From a virus: DNA of 26,227 bases. Location: IMG/VR virus record IMGVR_UViG_3300017758_000103, positions 1 through 26,227 of that record; one strand, written 5' to 3'. The notes below the pieces were generated by a model. It saw only the letters and a program-made list of their open reading frames with translations. It searched no databases and was not told where the DNA came from. This document shows, piece after piece, positions 18,694 through 26,227 of the stretch. Within the stretch, counting starts at the first letter, position 1, and each line of letters opens with the position of its first letter. A program made the position numbers and the translations under genes.

Positions 18694-21566
18694 TAAATTT
18701 TCCTATTATTCATTGCAATTCCTTGCAATAATGGATCATTACCTGCCAATGCAAGTCTTGAATTTTGATTTATTCGTGTAGGATTAAACATATTAGTTTT
18801 GTTTGTAGCACTCAAATTGTTTGTTGTCGATGTTGGTGTAGCTACTGGAGTTATATCTGGAGTATTTATTGGCGTTATATTAGCCGGTTGGTCAACAGGA
18901 ACTGTTCTATCTCCTACTCTTGCGCCAGGGATAATCATTCCCGTGCCTTCTAAAGTTTCTTCAGCATTCTGTCCTAAAATATTATTAATAGCTTCATTCA
19001 TTTCACCTGTGCTAAGTTTTTTCATCTCCTCTAATTGTTCTTTTCCTACATTTAATCCTTTAGTTCTAAACTGTAACATATTAAATCTGTTGTCTAATTC
19101 ATTAGGTATGTCTGCATCAGTTCTAAATAATTCTCTAATAGCTCTTTGACTAGCTAACACTGCTGCTTGTATGGCTTTGTCTTTTTTAGTTCCGCCTGCT
19201 ACTGCATTAGCCACAGTCCATTTTTTAAATGCTTCAGAATAAGAATCAGTAACCATTGGTCTAGCTAAAATTTGCGATGCTTTATAAAATGCAGTTACAC
19301 CTAATAACGTTGCCATTGGACTTGCCATAGCTGCTGTACCACTTCCTGCAAGAGAAGCTGCAGGAATAAGAACTCTTACTAAAGAATCAGTTCCACCTAA
19401 CGCCGCACGTCTAGTTAAGAACGTACTAATATTCATATTTTTTCCATTAAAGAAAGTTCCGGCCGCATCTGCAAAATTTAATAATTCTTGAGCTGTTGGA
19501 AGTTTAGCTCCACTATCTGCTCCTAAATCTAATCCTTTAGTTAATGCATCTAATTTTCTTTTTAAAGGTTTACCTGCTTCATCTAATCCTAATGCTCTTT
19601 TAAAAGAAACAGAATCAAATGCTAAGTCATCAAAACTTTCAAAGAAGTCATCTCCTATGTTTGTTAATCCAGGTTTAGTTGTAGATTTAGTAAAAGAATT
19701 TTGAAAAGCATCAATTAGTTTAGATTTCATTACTCTTCCAAACATTTCTCCACCTAGTATTTGATGCAATCTTTCCATTGCTTCTGGAGATCTAAAATCT
19801 TTTAATGCAGAATCTAATAATTCATTTGCATATTTACTGCCTGGTTGTTTAATTTGATTTACATATGCAAACTTAGAATTCTTACCTAAAGCTTTAACTG
19901 TAGGATCTCCAAATAAAATCATCATGTTTTTAAATGATTGATCAGCATCTTGTAAAAGTTTGTCTGCATTTTTGTATAAATTAGGATTTGCTTTAACTAA
20001 GTTAGCCATATCTTCTTCCATACCACGAAGTACATTTCTAGCAACGCCTTTCATTTCTACAGATAAATCTTTATTGTATAGGACATCTTGGGTTAAACCT
20101 AACCTCATCTGTTTCCATTGTTCTGCAGTCATAGGAGCTCCTGCTTTCCATGGAGAATTATCTGCTAGTCCTCCATAGTTAGATAACTTTCGATACAAAC
20201 TATTTTTATATAAATCTTCTGGAGGTAGTCCTAAACTTTCCATCCATTTAGCTCCTTCAATAGTTTTAGCTCGAGCGGCATTCCAAGCAATAGATGGGTT
20301 ATCTCCAAGAGCTTCATACCAAGCTGCATATTTACTATCTACACTTTGAGCAATTTCTTTTGTAATTCTTTCACGGACCGCTGACATATCATGTCCTAAG
20401 TCTGCTAATGAAAAAGTAGGTCCATTTAAAAATATTTTTTCTTTAGCTGTATTAAATAATTTTTGTTGTTTTTCTGAAGTGTATTTAACAAAAGGACGTC
20501 TAAAAAAAGGTAATCTACCTATAACTTGAGGCATAGCTCTTATTATTTCATATCTAGATATATCAGAAATACTTGGTGTAATACCTGTAGCTTCTTTTAT
20601 TGCTCTAGCTGTAGCTACTTCATTTTTACCTACACCAGTAACAATGTTTCTTACTCCTCCACCTAAAGCTTTAAATACAGGTCTAGCTGCAAAGAATCCT
20701 CCTTGGAACATTGCATCTACTTTAGCTTCATGTTTTAAATAATCCATTAACTTTTCTTTTGTAGGTCTGTTAATACCTTTTCTATTTCCAATAAACTCAC
20801 CTAACTCATTATAAGTTGGAGTGTAGAGCATTCCTTTTCTATTTAAATCATTAAGAGTTAATTCATATCCAAGTAAACTACCTACATATCCAAGAGTACC
20901 TCCAATCATTCCACCTGCTAACATTCCCCAAGGTCCTCCAAAACGGCCAATACTTGCTCCTACTCTGGCTCCAGTTTTACCTCCTACTATGTTTCCTGCA
21001 GTACCTCCAATAATTGAACTTATTAATTTGTAAGCTGGAAAAGGATTTGGCTGATCAGTGTTGTATAATTCATAACCTTTAATTGCTTTAGATTTTATTT
21101 TATCTGCAGCTAATTCATTAGGACTGTATCCTGCTTTTGCAATAGTAGCATTAATCATATCTACAATTTCTTTATCTTCTTTTTTAAGCATCATTCCTTT
21201 AACAGTAATTTGCTTAATTAAATCTCTCATTTCAGTTGGTTTCATTTTATGTTTATTAGGATCATAAACTTCTTCTTCCATAGACGAACCACTAAAACTT
21301 TCTGCTGCTTGTGTACCTACATTTAAGCCAAATATTTTTCTTGGAATAGGAACTCCTGCAACGTTTAATTGAGGAAGTTGCTCTCCTTTTTCTTTTACTT
21401 CTACCTCTACTTTTTCTTTTACTTCTAATCCATCTTGAGCTTTTATCATTCCAGGTTCTTGTTTAGGATTACTTGTTGATGTAATTGCAGCAAGAGGATC
21501 AACTCCTTGCTCTCTAAGCATCTCACCTGTTTGTCTTGCTATTACTAATTCTTCTAATGTTATCAT
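18693..21566 (-). CDS. Large probable internal/ejection virion protein, 957 aa
   Basis: The largest protein of the window. A charged start with a KVEVEVKEKGE stretch (residues 51-62) leads to a long glycine-zipper, membrane-active region (about 181-234, with SIIGGTAGNIVGGKTGARVG and GGMIGGTLGYVGSLLG). A mostly helical body of about 600 residues follows, with a second hydrophobic Ala/Gly patch near residues 730-765 and a Pro/Thr/Asn-rich tail. Size, order and the membrane-inserting segment suit an ejected internal-core protein similar in role to T7 gp16. No lysozyme or transglycosylase motif was spotted. It starts right after the stop of the upstream gene. Confidence 0.65.
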   Translation of the reverse strand: MITLEELVIARQTGEMLREQGVDPLAAITSTSNPKQEPGMIKAQDGLEVKEKVEVEVKEKGEQLPQLNVAGVPIPRKIFGLNVGTQAAESFSGSSMEEEVYDPNKHKMKPTEMRDLIKQITVKGMMLKKEDKEIVDMINATIAKAGYSPNELAADKIKSKAIKGYELYNTDQPNPFPAYKLISSIIGGTAGNIVGGKTGARVGASIGRFGGPWGMLAGGMIGGTLGYVGSLLGYELTLNDLNRKGMLYTPTYNELGEFIGNRKGINRPTKEKLMDYLKHEAKVDAMFQGGFFAARPVFKALGGGVRNIVTGVGKNEVATARAIKEATGITPSISDISRYEIIRAMPQVIGRLPFFRRPFVKYTSEKQQKLFNTAKEKIFLNGPTFSLADLGHDMSAVRERITKEIAQSVDSKYAAWYEALGDNPSIAWNAARAKTIEGAKWMESLGLPPEDLYKNSLYRKLSNYGGLADNSPWKAGAPMTAEQWKQMRLGLTQDVLYNKDLSVEMKGVARNVLRGMEEDMANLVKANPNLYKNADKLLQDADQSFKNMMILFGDPTVKALGKNSKFAYVNQIKQPGSKYANELLDSALKDFRSPEAMERLHQILGGEMFGRVMKSKLIDAFQNSFTKSTTKPGLTNIGDDFFESFDDLAFDSVSFKRALGLDEAGKPLKRKLDALTKGLDLGADSGAKLPTAQELLNFADAAGTFFNGKNMNISTFLTRRAALGGTDSLVRVLIPAASLAGSGTAAMASPMATLLGVTAFYKASQILARPMVTDSYSEAFKKWTVANAVAGGTKKDKAIQAAVLASQRAIRELFRTDADIPNELDNRFNMLQFRTKGLNVGKEQLEEMKKLSTGEMNEAINNILGQNAEETLEGTGMIIPGARVGDRTVPVDQPANITPINTPDITPVATPTSTTNNLSATNKTNMFNPTRINQNSRLALAGNDPLLQGIAMNNRKI

Positions 21567-23810
21567 TTAATTTGCCAGTTGGTTTGGTAACTCCATACCA
21601 AAACTATTATACATTTCTTCTAAACTTTGAAACTGTACTTTACCTCCAATGTCTTGTGAAACATCAGGATCTTGTAAATTCATTGTATCTCCAAGTTTAG
21701 GATTACTTTGATTTACGTTAGCCCAGTTTAAATAACCTCCCATTACATTGTAATTTCCATCTACATATAATTTATTTTTGTTTATCTTATCCATTTCTGT
21801 TGCAGGATCATAAATAAAAGAAAGTTTATCATTATAATCTTCTACATATTTTGTAATATTATCATTAAGTTTTGCCATCATTTGTCTATCACCTGATTTA
21901 TAAACATTCATAATATCCATGGCTTCTCTAATAACATCTCTAAGAAGTCTGTTTGATCCTTGAAGATAACGAGCTCTACCAAATGCAGATTTTTGCATTA
22001 ATGATTCCATTAAGTTAAGACCTTCTCTTCCTTTTAGTTCATTAGCTGCTGTTTCCATTGTTCCAATGTAAGCTTTGTTTAAATTATATTCTTCTTCTGT
22101 TAATGCATCAGGTCCACTAACTGCAAACATTTGATTATTGTATTGTTTCATTGCTTGTATGTCTTGACTAATACTTGCATGAATTCCTTCTGGAGTAAAG
22201 TCATGTCCTGCAGCTGCCATAGAATCATAAAATTCTCTGTAATCATTTTCTCCTGATAATTCATTAAGAATAGGAACGCCTTCACTAACTCCTAAAAACT
22301 TAGCTAATGAATTTAATTTTTCTGCATTAACTTGTGTAAATTTACCTAACGCTGCACCATAACCAGCTTGTGGCTGATTACCTGGAACCATTCCTAAAGC
22401 TACAAATTGCATCATTTGTGCATCGTTTTTAATATGCGCTTCTAAGAATTGCATACCGCTTACGTTTGCATTAAATGCTGTAGGATTATTTGCAAAAATA
22501 CCATTACCCATTGGACTTCCAAAATCTTCTTTTTTACCTGTAGTTTTATTTATAGAAAAAATAGGTAATCCTTGAATGTTTTCTGGAGTCTTAGCTAACT
22601 CTTCTTTTGTATGTTGACCTGCTGCTACGCTTTGTTCTGAAGGGTACATCATAGACTTATAGTAATTTATTTCAGCTGGTGTTGTTATTTGACCCATAAA
22701 AGTACTACCACCTCTTAAAACACCGTTTGGTCCGTAATCAGTAGCATACACATTAAACAAATCTTGATACTCATAATCTTTTGCACTTCGTTTTTGTTGT
22801 GCTTCGTAAACTCCATAAGCTTGCAAGGCTAAAGCTCTGTCTTGTTCTTGTCTTTTTAAATCGTAAGCAATTAAAGTATCTGTTACTGGTTCAATAGCTT
22901 GACCTAATTCTTCTAAAAATTTAGGCATAGCTCCTCGTCTATTACTTCTTGCTCTTAATAAATTAGCTCCAAATTTCATCATCAATAATTCTTTTGGTAT
23001 TTCTTGTTCTGGCATTACTTTTAATAATTCTTCTTTAATTTTTTCTACTGCAGTTTTTGTTCCTTCTTCTGTTAATTCTGTTGTAGAAGCTTTAGCTTCT
23101 AATTCTATTTCTCCTGCTCCTTTATCAAATATTTTTTGAGAGGACTCTGACGACACAGAGTTTTCATCTTCTGCTAAAATAGCTGCATCTTCTAATTGAT
23201 TTTTAGAAATATTATTTGGTTCATTTAAACCAATTAACAAATTAGGATTTTGTTCTGCTTGTGATGTAATTGCAGCTTCTGATTCTGCCATTGCATTCCA
23301 AACATTTTCATTATAAGCTTGATCTTCATCTTGTGTTATTTGAATAGCCTTGTGCGCTGCTATTTCACCATCTTCTGTTGCTGTTGGAACATTAGTATTA
23401 TTAACAGCTGCTGATTGATCAGGGTTTAATGTTTCTGTAGTTCCTGTTTTAGAAAGTAATTGTCTGTCTATTTGTTGTAAAGCAATATCATATCCTGTAG
23501 CAAAAGATTTTGATGTAGCATTACTCTTTTTTTTTATAATATTATTTTTAGCATTGGATAATTCTTCAATAGACATATTCATAATGTCATCATAGCTAGG
23601 AGCTTCTACTCCTGACATAGTTACAACGTTATTGTATTGAGTTTTTTCTCCGGAAGTTTGTAAAAAATTACTAACAGGAGTAATAACATTATCTTTAATG
23701 TTTTGATAACTTTGTTCGGGGTTTAATTTTTTAGTGTAGTCATAATCTACACCTTTAAACTGACGTTCTTCTTCTGTTAAAGGAACTCCCGCTGTAAAAA
23801 AAGTAGCCAT
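21567..23810 (-). CDS. Probable internal virion protein, 747 aa
   Basis: A long, mostly helical, soluble protein rich in Gln, Asn and Glu, without membrane segments or recognised domains. The N-terminal 250 residues look low-complexity and acidic; the middle, containing IPKELLMMKFGANLLRARSN and LEELGQAIEPVTDTLIAYDL, looks like the conserved helical core seen in ejection proteins of marine podophages. In the order Gln/Gly-rich protein, long helical protein, very large membrane-active protein, it takes the place of T7 gp15. That is an analogy by order and composition, not a homology claim. The ATG overlaps the preceding stop (TAATG). Confidence 0.6.
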   Translation of the reverse strand: MATFFTAGVPLTEEERQFKGVDYDYTKKLNPEQSYQNIKDNVITPVSNFLQTSGEKTQYNNVVTMSGVEAPSYDDIMNMSIEELSNAKNNIIKKKSNATSKSFATGYDIALQQIDRQLLSKTGTTETLNPDQSAAVNNTNVPTATEDGEIAAHKAIQITQDEDQAYNENVWNAMAESEAAITSQAEQNPNLLIGLNEPNNISKNQLEDAAILAEDENSVSSESSQKIFDKGAGEIELEAKASTTELTEEGTKTAVEKIKEELLKVMPEQEIPKELLMMKFGANLLRARSNRRGAMPKFLEELGQAIEPVTDTLIAYDLKRQEQDRALALQAYGVYEAQQKRSAKDYEYQDLFNVYATDYGPNGVLRGGSTFMGQITTPAEINYYKSMMYPSEQSVAAGQHTKEELAKTPENIQGLPIFSINKTTGKKEDFGSPMGNGIFANNPTAFNANVSGMQFLEAHIKNDAQMMQFVALGMVPGNQPQAGYGAALGKFTQVNAEKLNSLAKFLGVSEGVPILNELSGENDYREFYDSMAAAGHDFTPEGIHASISQDIQAMKQYNNQMFAVSGPDALTEEEYNLNKAYIGTMETAANELKGREGLNLMESLMQKSAFGRARYLQGSNRLLRDVIREAMDIMNVYKSGDRQMMAKLNDNITKYVEDYNDKLSFIYDPATEMDKINKNKLYVDGNYNVMGGYLNWANVNQSNPKLGDTMNLQDPDVSQDIGGKVQFQSLEEMYNSFGMELPNQLAN

Positions 23811-24757
23811 TATTTACCCATCATTTTATTAAATGATCCCAGACCTCCTAAGATTGTTGCACCTGTTCCTAACATTTGAGAGAAAGGACTTCCTGCTTGT
23901 CCGTAATTTTGAGTATATTGATAGCCCATTGTAGAAGGAGCACCTGATAAAATATCAGACATAAAGCCATACATTTGCATAGGACGATTAATAGCCTGTA
24001 GTTGATTTGCTCTTTCCATATCAAGATAAGCTTGACCTTGTTGTTGCTGCATTCCTCCAATACCCATTAATTGACCTATACCAGAAGCAGATAATGCATT
24101 TTGCATTTGTGCTTGATTTTGATAACCTTGATTCATTCCCATTCCAAGTGCACCTAATCCTTGAGCTCCTGCAAATTGATTTGCTTGTTGATTTTGAAAA
24201 GTGTTAAACGCTTGGCCCATTGCATTATTATAATTTTGAGCTGTTGCTTGTCCTATAGTATCAAAAACATTTCCTTGTATTTGTCCTTGCTGTATTTGAC
24301 CTCTAGATCCGCCATACACTCCACCCATAGCTTGTTGTCCTGCTGCTTGGTTTTGTGCCATTTGTCCTTGTTCATTAATTGCTGCCGTAATTTCATCTTG
24401 AAAAGGATTTAAATATTGTTTGTAAGATCCTGGATCAAATTGAGCACCTGCTGCTTGATTGTATAAAGCTCCAGCTTGATTGCCATAAGTACCTAAAGCA
24501 CCAAGTCCCATAGCCATTTCCGGTTGACCTACTGCATCTCCTGTTTTTGTAAATCCTGTTGTTGGATCATAACTATAACCTTGAGAAGCATAAGCCATAT
24601 TCATAGCTTGTTGCTGTGCTGGACTAAATCCTGCTAATTGAAAATTAGGAAGAGGCTGTGCTCCTCCAACATAATCTTGTACGTTTTTAATAAGGTTTGT
24701 GTAACCTTGTTGTATATACTCAGGAGGTAATGCTTGTGTGATTTGTGTCTCAGCCAT
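23810..24757 (-). CDS. Gln/Gly/Ala/Met-rich probable internal virion protein, 315 aa
   Basis: Extremely biased composition: Gln, Gly, Ala, Asn and Met dominate from residue 45 onward, with repeated QGQ/QNQA patches. The start reads ALPPEYIQQGYTNLIKNVQD followed by LPNFQLAGFSPAQQQAM. Proteins of this shape, with a GGSRGQIQQGQIQGN-like middle, are common in the ejection-protein neighbourhood of marine phages and are often tagged as internal or DNA-transfer proteins. It could match T7 gp14 in role. A GGGAG site precedes the ATG, which lies eight bases inside the upstream gene. Confidence 0.6.
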   Translation of the reverse strand: MAETQITQALPPEYIQQGYTNLIKNVQDYVGGAQPLPNFQLAGFSPAQQQAMNMAYASQGYSYDPTTGFTKTGDAVGQPEMAMGLGALGTYGNQAGALYNQAAGAQFDPGSYKQYLNPFQDEITAAINEQGQMAQNQAAGQQAMGGVYGGSRGQIQQGQIQGNVFDTIGQATAQNYNNAMGQAFNTFQNQQANQFAGAQGLGALGMGMNQGYQNQAQMQNALSASGIGQLMGIGGMQQQQGQAYLDMERANQLQAINRPMQMYGFMSDILSGAPSTMGYQYTQNYGQAGSPFSQMLGTGATILGGLGSFNKMMGK

Positions 24758-26075
24758 ATCTTACACTCCCATCTTCTGCACCTTTAAAATTATATCCCAT
24801 TTTATCAGCTATTGTTTTAGTTTCACTTCTTAACTTGTTCATCATTTCATGACCTTTTTCAGTGTCTCCTCCACCCATAGCATACAAAGTATACTCTGGT
24901 ATAATATGTTCATTATTACTTACCAACATATCACTTGTTTGTCCTGTGTTTCTATCAACTATTTTTCCTGGTATAATATCTTCCCGGCCGGTGCCAGGGC
25001 CCATGATTTCTCCACCATAATTAAATTGTGCAATACCTCCGTTTTGTGCAGCTTTTGTTTGTCCTGCTTTTTCCATTACCATTTGTACTGCTTGTTGAAA
25101 TTGTTCGGGAGTAAGTTCACCAGAATCTTTTAACATAGTTAATTGATCAATATAAATTTCTAATTCTTCTAAAGACAATATTCCTGACTCTTCCATAATA
25201 CCTTGTGAACTTGGTAAGTTAGGATTAGGAACAATAAGTTGTTCCATTGAAGGATTAGTGCCTTTACCATCTGCAAATGTTTCTTCTGTTTTTTTAATTA
25301 AAGTTGTTTTTACTTCTCCAGTTTCTGGATCTTTATAGGATTCTCCAAATTCATATTCACTTAAATCATCAGGTAAATTAGGATTCATTTTTTCAAAAAG
25401 TATTTCTAAATCTGTTTTTAATCTTTTCTCAGGATGTCTACTATCTCTACCTCCACCTGCAAAAGACATGACTCCTCCACCATCTCTCATAGCCCCAATA
25501 GATTGTAAATAACTGTAGATAGAATCTGCTTGACTGCTAGGCATTGAACCATACAAATCATAAAACTTTTGATTAATACCTTTTAATGGATCATTGTCTG
25601 GATCGTATTTATATTCTTTTGGAATTGCATCTTCTGGAAGAGGTTGTTCATCAAACAAACCTGCTGCATAAGCAGCTCCTGTTCCTAGTCCAACTAATGG
25701 AAGATAATCCATCATTCCTTTTTTAATAGGATTTCCTGCTTTATCTAATTTTTGAGCAGTGTCAAAAATGTTTCCGCCTTCACCAATTAATCGGGAACCC
25801 ATTCCTTCAAAAACACCTTTGTTTATAAATTTTTCAGGACCAAATAAACCTTTAGCATTAAATAATGGATTACTTGCTCCAAATGCTTTACCTCCAAAAT
25901 ATCCACCAAGACCACCTGCTATAGCTCCTTTAGATCCTCCACCAATTCCTCCAATTAAAGCTCCGAGACCGGCAGCCATACCTGGATTCATTCCAAAAGC
26001 ACCTAACGCTAACCCTGCATATGGGGCAGCTTTCTTAGCAAACGATTTAACTTTTTTTACTAGATTCTTAAACAT
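24750..26075 (-). CDS. Glycine-zipper virion protein, 441 aa, first gene of the block
   Basis: Starts MFKNLVKKVKSFAKKAAPYA, a basic amphipathic helix, then a glycine zipper (about residues 20-65) such as GLGALIGGIGGGSKGAIAGG that can insert in membranes. Two GG-hydrophobic-x-F motifs (GGGVMSFAGGG and NGGIAQFNYGGE) follow. Near residues 359-393 lies GPGTGREDIIPGKI followed by a LVSNNEHIIP element, a variant of the GPGTGTSDSIPA...SDGEFV signature common in marine phage virion proteins. I chose the ATG at 26075 because CAGGAGAT precedes it; a TTG 13 codons earlier has none. A promoter lies 80 bases upstream. Confidence 0.65.
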   Translation of the reverse strand: MFKNLVKKVKSFAKKAAPYAGLALGAFGMNPGMAAGLGALIGGIGGGSKGAIAGGLGGYFGGKAFGASNPLFNAKGLFGPEKFINKGVFEGMGSRLIGEGGNIFDTAQKLDKAGNPIKKGMMDYLPLVGLGTGAAYAAGLFDEQPLPEDAIPKEYKYDPDNDPLKGINQKFYDLYGSMPSSQADSIYSYLQSIGAMRDGGGVMSFAGGGRDSRHPEKRLKTDLEILFEKMNPNLPDDLSEYEFGESYKDPETGEVKTTLIKKTEETFADGKGTNPSMEQLIVPNPNLPSSQGIMEESGILSLEELEIYIDQLTMLKDSGELTPEQFQQAVQMVMEKAGQTKAAQNGGIAQFNYGGEIMGPGTGREDIIPGKIVDRNTGQTSDMLVSNNEHIIPEYTLYAMGGGDTEKGHEMMNKLRSETKTIADKMGYNFKGAEDGSVRYG

Positions 26076-26153
26076 ATCTCCTGTTGCAATTATGAATTGT
26101 CTTATTTTGAGCAAGGAGGCTAGACTTGTGCATTATGCCTATTTAATCATACA

Positions 26154-26182
26154 ATTATAGTCAAAATATTGGTATAACACAA
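26154..26182 (-). promoter_or_regulatory. Promoter of the virion block
   Basis: On the minus strand TTGTGT (26177-26182) and a perfect TATAAT (26154-26159) are spaced by 17 bases. It lies about 80 bases upstream of the 441-aa gene and would drive the overlapping genes from 26075 down to 16800. Confidence 0.7.
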
Positions 26183-26227
26183 GAGCAATAATGTCTAGTA
26201 CAGAAAAGTTCGATATTACCAAATGTC

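Noticed and set aside
24849-26160. Rightward frames opposite the virion genes (for example 25759-26160)
   Set aside because: Pro/Ala-rich antisense reads of glycine-rich coding sequence; no ribosome-binding sites.
26190-26227. Possible rightward gene start at the right edge (MSSTEKFDITKC)
   Set aside because: Only 12 codons are visible, no ribosome-binding site is clear, and a leftward frame is open across the same bases. It may be real, as it would diverge from the promoter at 26154, but cannot be supported.

Overview
The window is a large piece of an AT-rich genome of a tailed double-stranded DNA phage. It most resembles marine phages of alphaproteobacteria such as SAR11 (pelagiphage or uncultured Mediterranean phage type). 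The case rests on a packaging module, a self-contained phage replication module, a long block of glycine- and glutamine-rich virion proteins, dense stop/start-overlapping genes, low GC, and a GcrA-like regulator (a family typical of alphaproteobacteria). The host assignment is an inference. No integrase, tRNA, rRNA, CRISPR array, capsid, portal or RNA polymerase gene was recognised here, and the sequence stops inside the genome at both ends.

Layout. (1) Positions 1-7720 are read leftward: a cluster of small early or regulatory genes (GcrA-like, ribbon-helix-helix, DnaJ-type zinc, DUF6378 and several sub-60-residue genes), then TerS, an HNH nuclease and a VRR-NUC nuclease in overlapping frames. 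A GC-rich repeat-bounded region (1239-2329), two unknown genes and the first 38 codons of a probable TerL follow. A SNF2-type helicase (6260-7720) opens this leftward block. (2) Positions 7873-16696 are read rightward as a replication block: two unknown genes, a candidate ssDNA-binding protein, an archaeo-eukaryotic (TOTE-like) primase, a UvrD-type helicase, a PP-loop/PAPS-reductase-like enzyme, a family A DNA polymerase with proofreading domain, a Cas4/RecB-like nuclease and two small secreted or membrane proteins. (3) Positions 16800-26075 are read leftward from a good promoter at 26154-26182. Four large virion proteins, probably internal/ejection proteins, are followed by one unknown protein, a membrane-anchored coiled-coil protein and a tiny basic protein.

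The divergent control region is 7721-7872 and the convergent one is 16697-16799. The primase, helicases, polymerase, nuclease and ssDNA-binding candidate would make a largely host-independent replisome. TerS, HNH and TerL would package the product.

The most unusual element is the array at 1239-2329. Four copies of a roughly 68-base unit pair a CCGGCCGGCCGG palindrome with a conserved core at fixed spacing, and separate GC-rich segments unlike the rest of the genome. The core matches the 3' end of the VRR-NUC gene. A second notable signal is a seven-copy GGTTACACC cluster just upstream of terS.
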